DNA of 13,360 nucleotides from Dichotomocladium elegans (lineage: Eukaryota > Mucoromycota > Mucoromycetes > Mucorales > Lichtheimiaceae). The notes under the pieces were generated by a model, which saw only the letters and a program-made list of their open reading frames with translations, searched no databases and was not told the DNA's origin. Position 1 is the stretch's first letter. Each line of letters starts with the position of its first letter. The DNA lies in NCBI GenBank assembly GCA_025716815.1, contig JAIXMN010000104.1, positions 1-13,360 of the forward strand, read 5' to 3'. Below, one piece after another: positions 1 to 7,332 of the stretch. A program made the position numbers and the translations under genes.

Positions 1-200
1 CAGTTATTTTTCCCCTGGCCTGCGGGGTTCCTGCTCCCTCATCGCAGCCCAGATTAATTGATCATTCCATTCCTTCTCATTACCTCGATGAAACCAGATG
101 GACTCGGTAATTTCGCGAGGGAGGTTTGGGCGAGGCTTACGGAGGTGACAGTCGTACGAGTGTGTATATCGACGGGTTAATCAAGCGTTGCACGCTATAC
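1..200. repeat. Left arm of a 200-bp long inverted repeat
   Basis: This arm is the reverse complement of 3067-3266 without any indel: base i pairs with base 3267-i. The only difference is at position 129 (g here, a in the complement of the other arm). The match stops sharply after position 200. The arm runs to the first base of the window, so it may continue to the left. Its outer end reads cagttatttttcccc. A CAGT start is common among Tc1/mariner-superfamily ends, but a TA duplication cannot be tested because the left flank is not visible and the right flank is tttt. The arm could be a transposon terminal inverted repeat, a foldback element arm or a host inverted duplication. Confidence 0.95.
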
Positions 201-2485
201 CACTATCTTGAAACGGCTTGTCATGGTCCTCCTGTTCATGACACTGCGCTTCCACAGTCTGTAGTGAGCGGGACTACTGGTCATCCACCACTTTCGCGCA
301 AGTACGTCTTGATGCTCTGCCCTCTCCCATCCCCCGTCTATCCAACTGGTGATTAGTCTTAATTAAGGCAGAGAGAACAATCACCCGGAATGATAATCGC
401 ACTTCTGTAAATCTCTCGAATCTGTTCTAACGTGTCTATCTCTCCTCCAGCATGACCTAGTAGTCTTATTAGATTATGTTGCACCTGTGCATTATCGATA
501 TAACCCTTCTGAGTATCAACAGCTAAAAAGATTCGTTAACTTATCGCCTTCACACTTATGCTTCCAACCGGACTTATAACAGCCGTATCCCACATGTGCA
601 CATGGCGATACCGTCGGCGAAGGATGCGCGATGCGATAGGAGTAGCATCAGCAGTAAGGACAACAACGCCAGAAGCAACGGCTGCTCGGTGCAAAAAATT
701 GAGAAACGCCTGCCAAATAGCGGGGCCCCACCGTGGGTGGCCAGTATCCATGTTGAACCCTCTTCCGTGCTTTGGCATCAAGTATGGGTACGATTGGTCA
801 ATCTACAAAGGTATTAGATTGGAATAAAAAGCAAGATTCATCATCTTTTGAGTGCTTTTATCGTTAAACATAAAGATTTCAGGTTTTGTGATCCTGCGAT
901 TCAACAATGGCTGTGACACGACTTCAAGTAGCCATTGGTTTTCCAAAACTTTCCATATCGAGCTACAGATTTTATTCTATCGATCGCGTGGCAAATATTC
1001 TACCTAACAAGGCCTGTATTCTTGCAGACTTTCCTTATCTGTTTGGGTAATATCGAAAATTTGATGTCTCAGTAGCAATCTCTCTCACGCTGATCTCACC
1101 CTGATTTCTGCATCTTATATTCCGACTTACGGTAATTTGTTATATGGCAACTGTTACGAATCCCATCACCTTATCCCATTGTCACAGCAGACACGCCAAT
1201 AAACAATGGTAATCAATTTACTGAGCTTAAGATCTTACATAGCCGCCTTTTTTGTTCCGCAGCAGCCGTACCCTCACTAATCTGTGCAGATGAACGCCAT
1301 GTGGCCCCAAGCTGGTTCGCTGACTTGATGCTCTTCAGGACCCCCATCCTATCGCGCTGGTCTTACGTAGCAATCACCGGACGCAGCTTTTGTTGACGCT
1401 GATATGGATGTTATAGTGCGATGCAGGAAAGGGGGGCGGTGCTTCGAGCGATGCGTTCGTGTATGCATTGGTTTGAAATAGTACGCCGACGTTTCTTTTC
1501 ACTCTGCTCCGGACATCTCCGCTCTCGGTGTGGCCTGTACCAAAACCAAGAACGATCCTCCCGTACTGGTCATTATCAAGGGGCATCTCTTCACCACCAA
1601 GATGCGTCGAGCATCAAACTCAGGCTCAATTGCGATTAACTAGATCGATAACAGTCCGGGAATCATTTCGGCCATGATTAGCGAGGATGATAAACCTATA
1701 ACCTGCAGCCCAATCAGGGGCGCCAACGACGGACCCGCCATCTCTTTGTATGTTGATCCCACGGCTACGCACAGGGTTTCACTTACTGTGCACTCCTAAA
1801 GCAAGAAAATCTTTTGCGAAGTGCTCGATCTACAGGAGACAACGTTTTCAAAACACTGAGATGGAGCTACACAAGTCTTTCACTCACCGGTACGTATTCA
1901 GAGTAACCACAAGACCGGGCGACATGGATGTCGACCATGGGCAGCTCTGGCCCTCGCTTATCACATGTTGCGGCATGAAGCTGTGGAAGAAGCATGGATA
2001 ATAGTGACCAGCGTTTATTCGCACAACATCCTGGTTATCTAGCCCCATTCACTCGCGCTTCCTCTGTTTTTAGGCAAAGCTGGCAGAAACAGATAGGAAC
2101 TACGAGATAAAGTGGCTACAGAATAAACAACACAACATGAGCATCGTGATTGTCATTCAATACGCTGCTTTGGGAAGGAGGACAGGAATGAGCGAAATGG
2201 GATGGACAAGACACCTGGCACCGAGGGTGCTGGATGTTAGGCCATTGTAAGGTGCGGAAGTATATCATGACAACTGTAAAAGAGATTCTGTGTCCTCTGA
2301 GGTGATATCCAACAATTAGTAGAATGTTTCTTAGATGGAAAGTGGCTGAAATAGGCGACACAACGATTATGGTAACAGTTTCGAGACTCATGGTGACAAG
2401 CGACACATCTCCGTTTCAATTTTTGGAAGCTCCACAAGCACATCAGGGCCTCAAACTCTTAGAACGATGGATGTTGCTGTATTAT
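201..2485. other. Element interior with no recognisable gene
   Basis: Only short open frames occur on either strand (up to about 96 codons) and none has a motif I recognise. The best-looking pieces are a minus-strand open stretch at 536-802, listed separately, and a minus-strand stretch at 1374-1586 with a glycine-rich LGFGTGHTESGD segment. No tRNA B box, simple repeat array or clear promoter was seen. If a spliced gene lies here, its exons are too short or too decayed to call by eye. Confidence 0.5.
536..802 (-). other. Possible exon fragment, unknown product
   Basis: This minus-strand open frame of 88 codons contains a plausible protein-like segment (HPRWGPAIWQAFLNFLHR, then VVVLTADATPIASRILRRRY), but I cannot assign a family. 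Just upstream is a fungal-type intron 3' end: ctaat (branch-site-like, 817-813) followed by a pyrimidine-rich gap and tag (805-803), directly before the open frame. The frame then ends in a TAA at 536. No upstream exon with a good GT donor could be linked to it. The opposite strand is open over nearly the same bases (558-827), so openness alone is weak evidence. It may be a decayed piece of the protein once encoded by the inverted-repeat element. Confidence 0.2.
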
Positions 2486-2865
2486 TCATGTCCTGGACGC
2501 AAAAAGTAAAGAAAATACTTTTTGCCTGGATCCTTGCTTCAAGCTCCAATAGTAAACGGCTGACGGGGGGCCCGCTGCTGCTATTTCTTTCGCAAACTGA
2601 GCGAGTATTTCTTCTGGCTGTGGAAGATCAGGTTTCCTGTCACGTTTTGCAGAAAGCTCAGCGTCTGACATCTCCATCAATTTGTCGTGCAGCTTGAGAA
2701 TGTCACTGATACAGCAGTTGAGGAACCTGGCTCTTTCTCAAGCTTAAACTGCTCTTTGGCCCATGCTGCTAGGATCTTGGCCTTGCTTTCTCTTGTTTTC
2801 AGCAAAGTTTGTGCATAAATGCACAACTGCTTCTTTTGAGCTTTCGTTAGAGCCACTCTTGACAT
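2486..2865 (-). pseudogene. CENP-B/Abp1-type HTH protein fragment, frameshifted
   Basis: From the ATG at 2865 the frame reads MSRVALTKAQKKQLCIYAQ and, further on, ILAAWAKEQFKLEKEPG and SSTAVS. This pattern (LT..QK..LC.YA, then A.W....F, then S..S.IL) is the N-terminal helix-turn-helix of CENP-B, Abp1 and pogo-like transposases, which binds DNA in the nucleus. After TAVS the frame is lost near 2720. The expected continuation DILKLHDKLMEMSDAELSAK is found in the neighbouring frame, which then stays open to a stop at 2486. One base is missing, or two are extra, in between. After about residue 90 the second helix-turn-helix and the DDE domain of this family are not recognisable, so the gene is truncated as well as shifted. 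An in-frame ATG also exists at 2898. It reads inward from the right inverted-repeat arm, as a transposase would. The family call is by motif memory, moderate confidence. Confidence 0.55.
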
Positions 2866-3066
2866 GGGAAGTATTGTTTGAGAAAGACAATAAGTCATGT
2901 ACTGCAGGACTAACTTTCAATATGAAGCACAACACTGCGGATGTATTTATTAACCTCCGCCAACTGACCTCCGAAAGCGGACTTAATATAAGCTATACCG
3001 GAATTTCAATATATGGGCTGATCGCGAGGCAGATGGAGCCCGCTGGCATAGCGCGCGCTTACTGTA

Positions 3067-3266
3067 GTATAGCGTGCAACGCTTGATTAACCCGTCGATA
3101 TACACACTCGTACGACTGTCACCTCCGTAAGCCTCGCTCAAACCTCCCTCGCGAAATTACCGAGTCCATCTGGTTTCATCGAGGTAATGAGAAGGAATGG
3201 AATGATCAATTAATCTGGGCTGCGATGAGGGAGCAGGAACCCCGCAGGCCAGGGGAAAAATAACTG
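3067..3266. repeat. Right arm of the 200-bp inverted repeat
   Basis: This is the mirror of 1-200 with 199 of 200 bases identical, which means the arms are young or are being homogenised. The outer end reads ggggaaaaataactg and is followed by ttttcttaatacaag, which is not a TA dinucleotide. An open frame on the minus strand (3651 to 3157) runs from the flank into this arm and stops at 3157-3159, but it resembles no family known to me. Confidence 0.95.
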
Positions 3267-4271
3267 TTTTCTTAATACAAGAGGAGGATGGGTAAGATGT
3301 GTCGGTCTCATTCAGCAAAAGAATTACTTGTAAAGGCGATCGATATGCCAGGTCCGCACTGGTGAAGCAGGACGAAGCCATCACATATGATACCAGGTAG
3401 CTCTTTACATAAGAGGCAGCAATAAACCTCATATCTCGTGCTACGTACTCATCGATGGAGCAGTTATAAAACGTGTGTTGCAACAGGGAATCCCAAAGAG
3501 AAAGCAACCTTCTGCATTTATGCTGTGGATTACTCCGCATCGTATGGATGCCCATTGTCTTATTGACATCGTCACATATTTCTCTTTTTGGGAATGGCGC
3601 GTACTGTGTACCACAGAGGACTTTCTGTTGAATCTTGTACCCAGAATGCACGGACCATTATATTCATTTCTCAAACCCATCAGCATCCATCTCTGTCGTA
3701 TTGCCCCATGGGCGTGTGGATCCGAACCTTTCTACAGAGAGCAACACGTATGTATCTTTTACTTTTTATAGCTGAGTTACAGAAGGCTGGTCCCGTCCCA
3801 CCGGGCCTCTGTGACAACCAGTGCCATGGCGGTGAAAGACGCAAATATGTCAAAACTCAACGGAAAAAGACGAGACTAGTACGAGAAGAACCGCAAACAT
3901 CGACTTTATCACAGATTTGATATTAAGCGATAGAAAGGAAGCCGTGCACGGCAATGGGGAAGGAATGAAAACTCATACCACAGCTGTTGTTTACTTGGGG
4001 GAGAGACCTTCTTTGTACAAAGACTATCTACACCCGTTCATCAACGTGTGGCCTAATCATTATTACTCAAATACACAGAACAGCTACATCATCATCAAAG
4101 GAGATATGAGGTTGTTCGAAGGGTAAAATAAATGTGAACTGCCCATGAGTAGAGTAGGAAGCGCTTTTTTCGGAAGACGTACTTTGATCCAGGAATCTCC
4201 CCCCCATCGATTTCCTTGCTCCCACGCTTAAATAACAATTGAAAGCGCGCTAGCCTTATCGAAAACGATCA
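3267..4271. other. Stretch without a supported gene
   Basis: Open frames here are short and overlap on both strands (minus 3651 to 3157; plus 3475-3771, 3588-3920 and 3917-4126). The minus one is the longest at 165 codons, but it begins with a non-ATG codon and its first ATG leaves about 130 codons. It is serine-rich, has no motif I know, and runs into the inverted-repeat arm. No introns could be assigned convincingly. I treat the stretch as intergenic or decayed. Confidence 0.45.
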
Positions 4272-4526
4272 ATGAAGACTACCTTCTTCTCCCTCCATCC
4301 TGCTTCCTTTCAAGCAACAGCAGCAACAGCTCTCTCGAGTTACCTCAACCTGGCGAGCAGTCTACGCGGAAGGTGTGTGTGTGTGTGTGTGTGTGTGTTA
4401 GGCACGTTTTTCCGTTCTCTCCAGGGTTGTGGGCCTACCGGCCGGCTTGTACTGCTGTCTTACCTTTTTTTTGCTCGTATCTGCTCCGTGATTCACGCGA
4501 CCGACGAGCAGGGGCGAGTTTTTTAA
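4272..4526 (+). other. Weak candidate first exon with in-frame GT repeat
   Basis: An ATG at 4272 opens 84 codons. The first 33 residues (MKTTFFSLHPASFQATAATA and on to SSLRG) look like a signal or mitochondrial presequence: hydrophobic and hydroxylated with late arginines. The DNA upstream has an AT-rich TTAAATAA motif at about 4228. The reading then runs through a (GT)13 microsatellite that would encode alternating Cys-Val. The repeat starts directly after aag, so it could serve as a GTGTGT splice donor. No downstream exon was found. This is a possible gene start or a chance frame; I lean to chance. Confidence 0.15.
4373..4398. repeat. (GT)13 microsatellite
   Basis: There are thirteen uninterrupted GT units between aag and taggcacg. 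A perfect dinucleotide repeat is a likely length-variable locus. Confidence 0.97.
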
Positions 4527-4610
4527 CCTATGGAAAATGAACGTCTTCCCTCTTTGTTCTTTTTCTTTTTTCTCTCTTCATCCCTCCCCCGGGCCGGTTG
4601 GTCAGGTCGC

Positions 4611-4640
4611 CCCAAGGTAGGTCATCCCAAGGTAGGTCAT
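4611..4640. repeat. Perfect 15-bp tandem duplication
   Basis: The unit cccaaggtaggtcat occurs twice head to tail (4611-4625 and 4626-4640) with no mismatch. Confidence 0.95.
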
Positions 4641-4689
4641 TGCTAACCGCTGCTTAGTTGAGGGGTGGACCTACCTGCCGGAAAACAAG

Positions 4690-4735
4690 AAGGATCGACC
4701 GGACGGGCTAAACGGCCAAAGGATCGACCGGACGG
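4690..4735. repeat. 17-bp direct repeat, 29-bp period
   Basis: The unit aaggatcgaccggacgg is at 4690-4706 and again at 4719-4735, with a 12-base spacer. A shorter match, aaggatcgaccg, recurs at 5516-5527. Together with the tandem duplication at 4611-4640 this makes a small repeat-rich block, perhaps part of an LTR or a binding-site cluster. Confidence 0.85.
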
Positions 4736-4794
4736 CCCACACGGCAGTCGACCTCCTCGTGGTTGCCTCTGGAAACAGACCCTTCATGGTTCTG

Positions 4795-4964
4795 GCTAAC
4801 TGGACTGCCTATTAGTATAGTGTTGTTGTTCATACAGTAATAAAAAGTTCTTCTCTCGTTAAAGCTTTATTTTTTTACACGATCCGCAGCCGCAGCAAAA
4901 TGAGTGGGACTTTTTTTTCCTTTTTTTTTTACACGGTCATCGCGCGTGCGCGTTTTTTACGCGA
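4795..4964 (+). other. LTR-like or promoter-like tract with repeated T-run motifs
   Basis: The sequence tattagtatagtgttgttg is followed by an AATAAA (inside cagtaataaaaagttc) and ttcttctctcgttaaag, which resembles the R-U5 end of a fungal LTR. No paired LTR and no gag/pol coding is present. It is followed by three related motifs, each a T run plus ACRCG: T7 then acacgatc (4870-4884), T10 then acacggtc (4921-4938) and T6 then acgcgacc (4953-4965). The repeats are visible in the sequence; the LTR reading is a guess. Confidence 0.25.
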
Positions 4965-4969
4965 CCATG

Positions 4970-6087
4970 GAGGGTCCGCATTTTATTGTCATAGAACGCA
5001 AAAGACCGCCAAGCTTCATGAAGTGCTAGGTCCATATCTTCAATCGATGGTCTTGGTCTTGGAGGCAAATAGCACAGTAAGCGTCCGTTTTCCATTTACT
5101 GCTCTTCCCCAACATTGAGCCATGAACGTATAACGTGCAACGAAGCTCAACTTTGAGACTCTTCACCTATGGTCAATACACATGGGGCTCCCAAGACTGA
5201 TGTCCTGCTGCAAGCAAACTCCCTTTTTTCAACTGAATATTTCATACACTGAAATATTGAATCGCGAATGCTTTTTATTCTTTTAGGCCAACCATCAACA
5301 AGTCCTCGACGGAATGGTCCGCTTCGAGGCGTGAAAGCCCTCTGGTGCGGGGAATACTCCAGTCTTAGAGGCTACTCGCCAAGGCAATATATCGACTGAG
5401 CCGGAGGAGCTCGTGGGGAGGGGGCGTGCGCACAGGTAGAGCCCATACTGGGCCAGTATGATTGATATTTGTGCAGCATTGTATTACTGCAAAGGCGGGA
5501 CCAGCGAGCAACTGGAAGGATCGACCGCGGCGCAAACAAACCATCTGGCGCGGTGCAAAATCAAGGAACATAGTGATCGAATGGATTTCCCCTATTGATT
5601 AACGTTCCAAGTTGCGTACAAAGAGAGAGTGCAAAAAGAAGATTGCTCGCCGACTTGATAGTGAATCAAAGCAGAATAAAGTTCTTTTGCGAGCCGATCT
5701 GAGATCACCTTTCTGAAAGAAAAGATAAAACCGATGCTCTTACAATCACACTTGTTGATTCACACACTTCCTCCATCTTTGGGAAAACCAGAATAGAAGC
5801 CTGTGAGGGCACAAGGTAAAGTGGATGCATGGGAAACGAATAGGATGTGTATCATGGAATAAGCAGGTATATTTAAAGCCGGCTGTTTGTCATTCATCAA
5901 TGATGCTACTACTGCTTTCACCGAGCATGGTTGTGGACGGAAGCTTTTTGCCACTACCCGATCAAGTTGCGTGGGGAGACAATATGCCAGACACCCGCCT
6001 TGAGTTCTGCACGGGATATCCCTTATCATTTGATCATCGGAGAATCGGTAGAAAGTCACGGGTCACATTACAAGTCTGAGGATGAAA
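4970..6087. other. Stretch without a supported gene
   Basis: Both strands carry only short open frames (for example minus 5571 to 5365, minus 6059 to 5760, plus 5825-6079) with no recognised motif. I saw no tRNA, microsatellite or long repeat here except the aaggatcgaccg copy at 5516-5527. Confidence 0.5.
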
Positions 6088-6116
6088 CGAAAAGGTATAA
6101 ATAAAGGTCCTTTTCG
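6088..6116. promoter_or_regulatory. TATA-like box inside an 8-bp inverted repeat
   Basis: TATAAATA lies at 6096-6103. It is bracketed by CGAAAAGG (6088-6095) and its exact reverse complement CCTTTTCG (6109-6116). A TATA-type promoter reading rightwards would start transcription around 6125-6135, at the left edge of the older element interrupted by the LINE. The box and the palindrome are certain as sequence; promoter function is inferred. Confidence 0.35.
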
Positions 6117-6350
6117 ATGATCTTGGAACCCTCACCCGCTTTCAATTTTTTGGCTTCTGGTAAATTTGCTGTCTTTCCCTTTCTGGGTATCGAAAGCAGA
6201 AAAGACTTGGAAGTTTCCTCCCTTTTCGGGTTTCTTTTGTTTTTTGGTATTCAGGTGGGCTGGCCACCCATCTGAGTACCATTTTCGGGTTCTTCGATTG
6301 TTTTCTGGGTAAGGAAAATAAGGAAAGAACTTTGAGGGGATACACGGCAG
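6117..6350 (+). mobile_element. Older plus-strand retroelement, left part (interrupted)
   Basis: This T-rich stretch lacks a long open frame and ends with the target-site copy gggatacacggcag. If the minus-strand LINE (6351-11587) and one duplication copy are removed, it joins directly to 11602, which leads to AATAAA and a (TGAAAA)n tail. It is therefore read as the upstream part of a 3' UTR or of a short, 5'-truncated element. The left border is not defined: 6117 is a provisional limit just after the TATA palindrome. It could instead be the 5' UTR of a host gene driven by the TATA box. Confidence 0.4.
6337..6350. repeat. Target-site duplication, 3' side of the LINE
   Basis: gggatacacggcag is identical to 11588-11601. 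Including three more bases gives 16 of 17 identical (gaggggatacacggcag at 6334-6350 against gatgggatacacggcag at 11585-11601). It lies directly next to the 3' end of the minus-strand element. Confidence 0.8.
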
Positions 6351-6361
6351 ATAAAGTTGGT

Positions 6362-6367
6362 TTTATT
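6362..6367 (-). terminator. AATAAA polyadenylation-type signal of the LINE
   Basis: On the minus strand the last 17 bases of the element read aataaaaccaactttat, so AATAAA sits 11 bases from the end defined by the target-site duplication. This fits RNA 3'-end formation at the element border without a templated A tail. Confidence 0.45.
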
Positions 6368-6383
6368 TGATATTGCGATATAT

Positions 6384-6413
6384 GAGCGCTTGCTGCTTGC
6401 AGCTCTTCCGCTC
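6384..6413 (-). promoter_or_regulatory. 3'-end stem-loop of the LINE RNA
   Basis: On the element strand GAGCG and CGCTC form an outer 5-bp stem (6413-6409 with 6388-6384). GCTG and CAGC form an inner 4-bp stem with a four-base loop (6403-6400 with 6395-6392). It lies 33 bases from the element 3' end. In LINEs of the stringent type such 3' stem-loops are recognised by the reverse transcriptase; that role is inferred here. Confidence 0.35.
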
Positions 6414-6585
6414 TCGCGCGATTCTGAATGATGGGTGACTAAAAAAAACCCTAGGGGATTGTAGGGAAAAAATGAAAGTGGCAACAGATAGCGTAAGATA
6501 ATGGGGAGATAGGTATAGGGAAGAAAACAGATAGAAGAAAAGGCAGAACGAAGCTAAAAGTAGAAATGAGGAGGGGTGGCGGTTT

Positions 6586-7332
6586 CTAGATACTAGCTGA
6601 CGTGATGAAGGAAGATGGAGGGAGCTGAGGAGGCGAGAGAGGCAGAGATGGTTGAAGCCATGTAATGAGATCTTGGCCAGGCGTGCCTTGGTTATATTTG
6701 GAGTGGCGTTTATACTCTGGATGCTGGATGCTTTCGAGCTCGTCCAGGATATCGCAGAGGATGGGCCAGGTGTGCATCCAATATCTAATGCGGGCTAGGT
6801 GCCTTGGCGGTGATTTGGGTAGCATATTGAGCACGTACGAGATGGGGTCTGCGATCTGCGAGTTCACATGGAGTCTGGTATGTAGGCGGAGGCATTGGAT
6901 GAGGTGTGGGCGGGTGGTTCCAGAGGTGGTGCCACAGCGAGGACAATTACGGGGTTTCCCACCAGGCAGCCAGCCTATTCGCCATCGGATGCATCTGCTA
7001 CGCTCAAACTGGGTCATTGGCAGCCACATGACCGGATCCACACCTAAATGTGGGCGGCACTGGCTGAGGAGTTTGCTTTTGCGGTGGTTACGTGTGGCAG
7101 TTAGGTGGTTGGCCAGATACATTCGTATGGCTGCTTTAAGTTCTCCTAGACTGGTTGTATCACGAGGGTGCGGAAGACTCATCCAGATCAGGTTCTTTGA
7201 TTGGAGGTTACGCCAAGAGCCACTTCTTGCATGCCGAATTTGTGGGATAAGGCTTGCAAGAAGGGTGTCCTCTGGGAGGTTGTGTGCACGAAGCAGGAAT
7301 TTTGCCTGGAGGATGGCGATCCGATTGATCAT
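6586..7332 (-). CDS. LINE ORF2, C-terminal part in the -1 frame (CCHC knuckle)
   Basis: This is the continuation of ORF2 after the frame break, about 248 residues from the MINR sequence at 7332 to a TAG at 6586. It opens with INRIAILQAKFLLRAH, the usual stretch after the reverse transcriptase thumb in such elements, and continues with the WRIGWLPGGKPRNCPRCG block. A zinc knuckle C-X2-C-X9-H-X3-C is encoded at about 6945-6892 (CPRC, then H and C in TTRPHLIQC). It probably helps the polymerase grip template RNA or target DNA. The tail is Pro/Ser-rich (about 20 residues). No RNase H domain follows. There is no independent start: the ATG at 7332 is simply the methionine of the continuous protein. 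With the upstream 885 residues the intended ORF2 would be about 1133 residues, normal for this kind of element. Confidence 0.85.
   Translation of the reverse strand: MINRIAILQAKFLLRAHNLPEDTLLASLIPQIRHARSGSWRNLQSKNLIWMSLPHPRDTTSLGELKAAIRMYLANHLTATRNHRKSKLLSQCRPHLGVDPVMWLPMTQFERSRCIRWRIGWLPGGKPRNCPRCGTTSGTTRPHLIQCLRLHTRLHVNSQIADPISYVLNMLPKSPPRHLARIRYWMHTWPILCDILDELESIQHPEYKRHSKYNQGTPGQDLITWLQPSLPLSPPQLPPSSFITSASI

Larger units (their letters stand above)
1..3266. mobile_element. Putative inverted-repeat DNA element, degenerate inside
   Basis: Two near-identical 200-bp arms face each other across 2866 bp. A broken CENP-B/Abp1-type DNA-binding fragment on the minus strand begins about 200 bp inside the right arm (start codon at 2865). 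Long terminal inverted repeats around a CENP-B helix-turn-helix protein fit a pogo/Fot1-like transposon, whose transposases carry this domain at the N-terminus. However, no DDE catalytic domain is recognisable in the interior, so it would be a dead or non-autonomous copy. The contrast between nearly perfect arms and a decayed interior is odd. No target-site duplication can be checked, because the left arm reaches the window edge. A host inverted duplication or an assembly artefact at a contig end remains possible. Confidence 0.4.

Noticed and set aside
1..3266. Tc1/mariner assignment from the CAGT ends
   Set aside because: The right flank is tttt, not TA, and the left flank is outside the window. 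The four-base match is too short to name a superfamily.
3157..3651. Minus-strand 165-codon frame running into the right inverted-repeat arm
   Set aside because: It starts with a non-ATG codon, has no recognisable domain, and competing plus-strand frames overlap it. Kept only as a remark under the repeat and the gene-poor stretch.
4105..4125. Possible tRNA B-box (gttgttcgaaggg)
   Set aside because: It does not match the GGTTCGANNCC pattern well, and no A box or cloverleaf can be placed around it.
4611..4735. CRISPR-like array
   Set aside because: There are only two copies of each repeat, with a short or absent spacer, in a eukaryotic setting; these are ordinary tandem and direct repeats.
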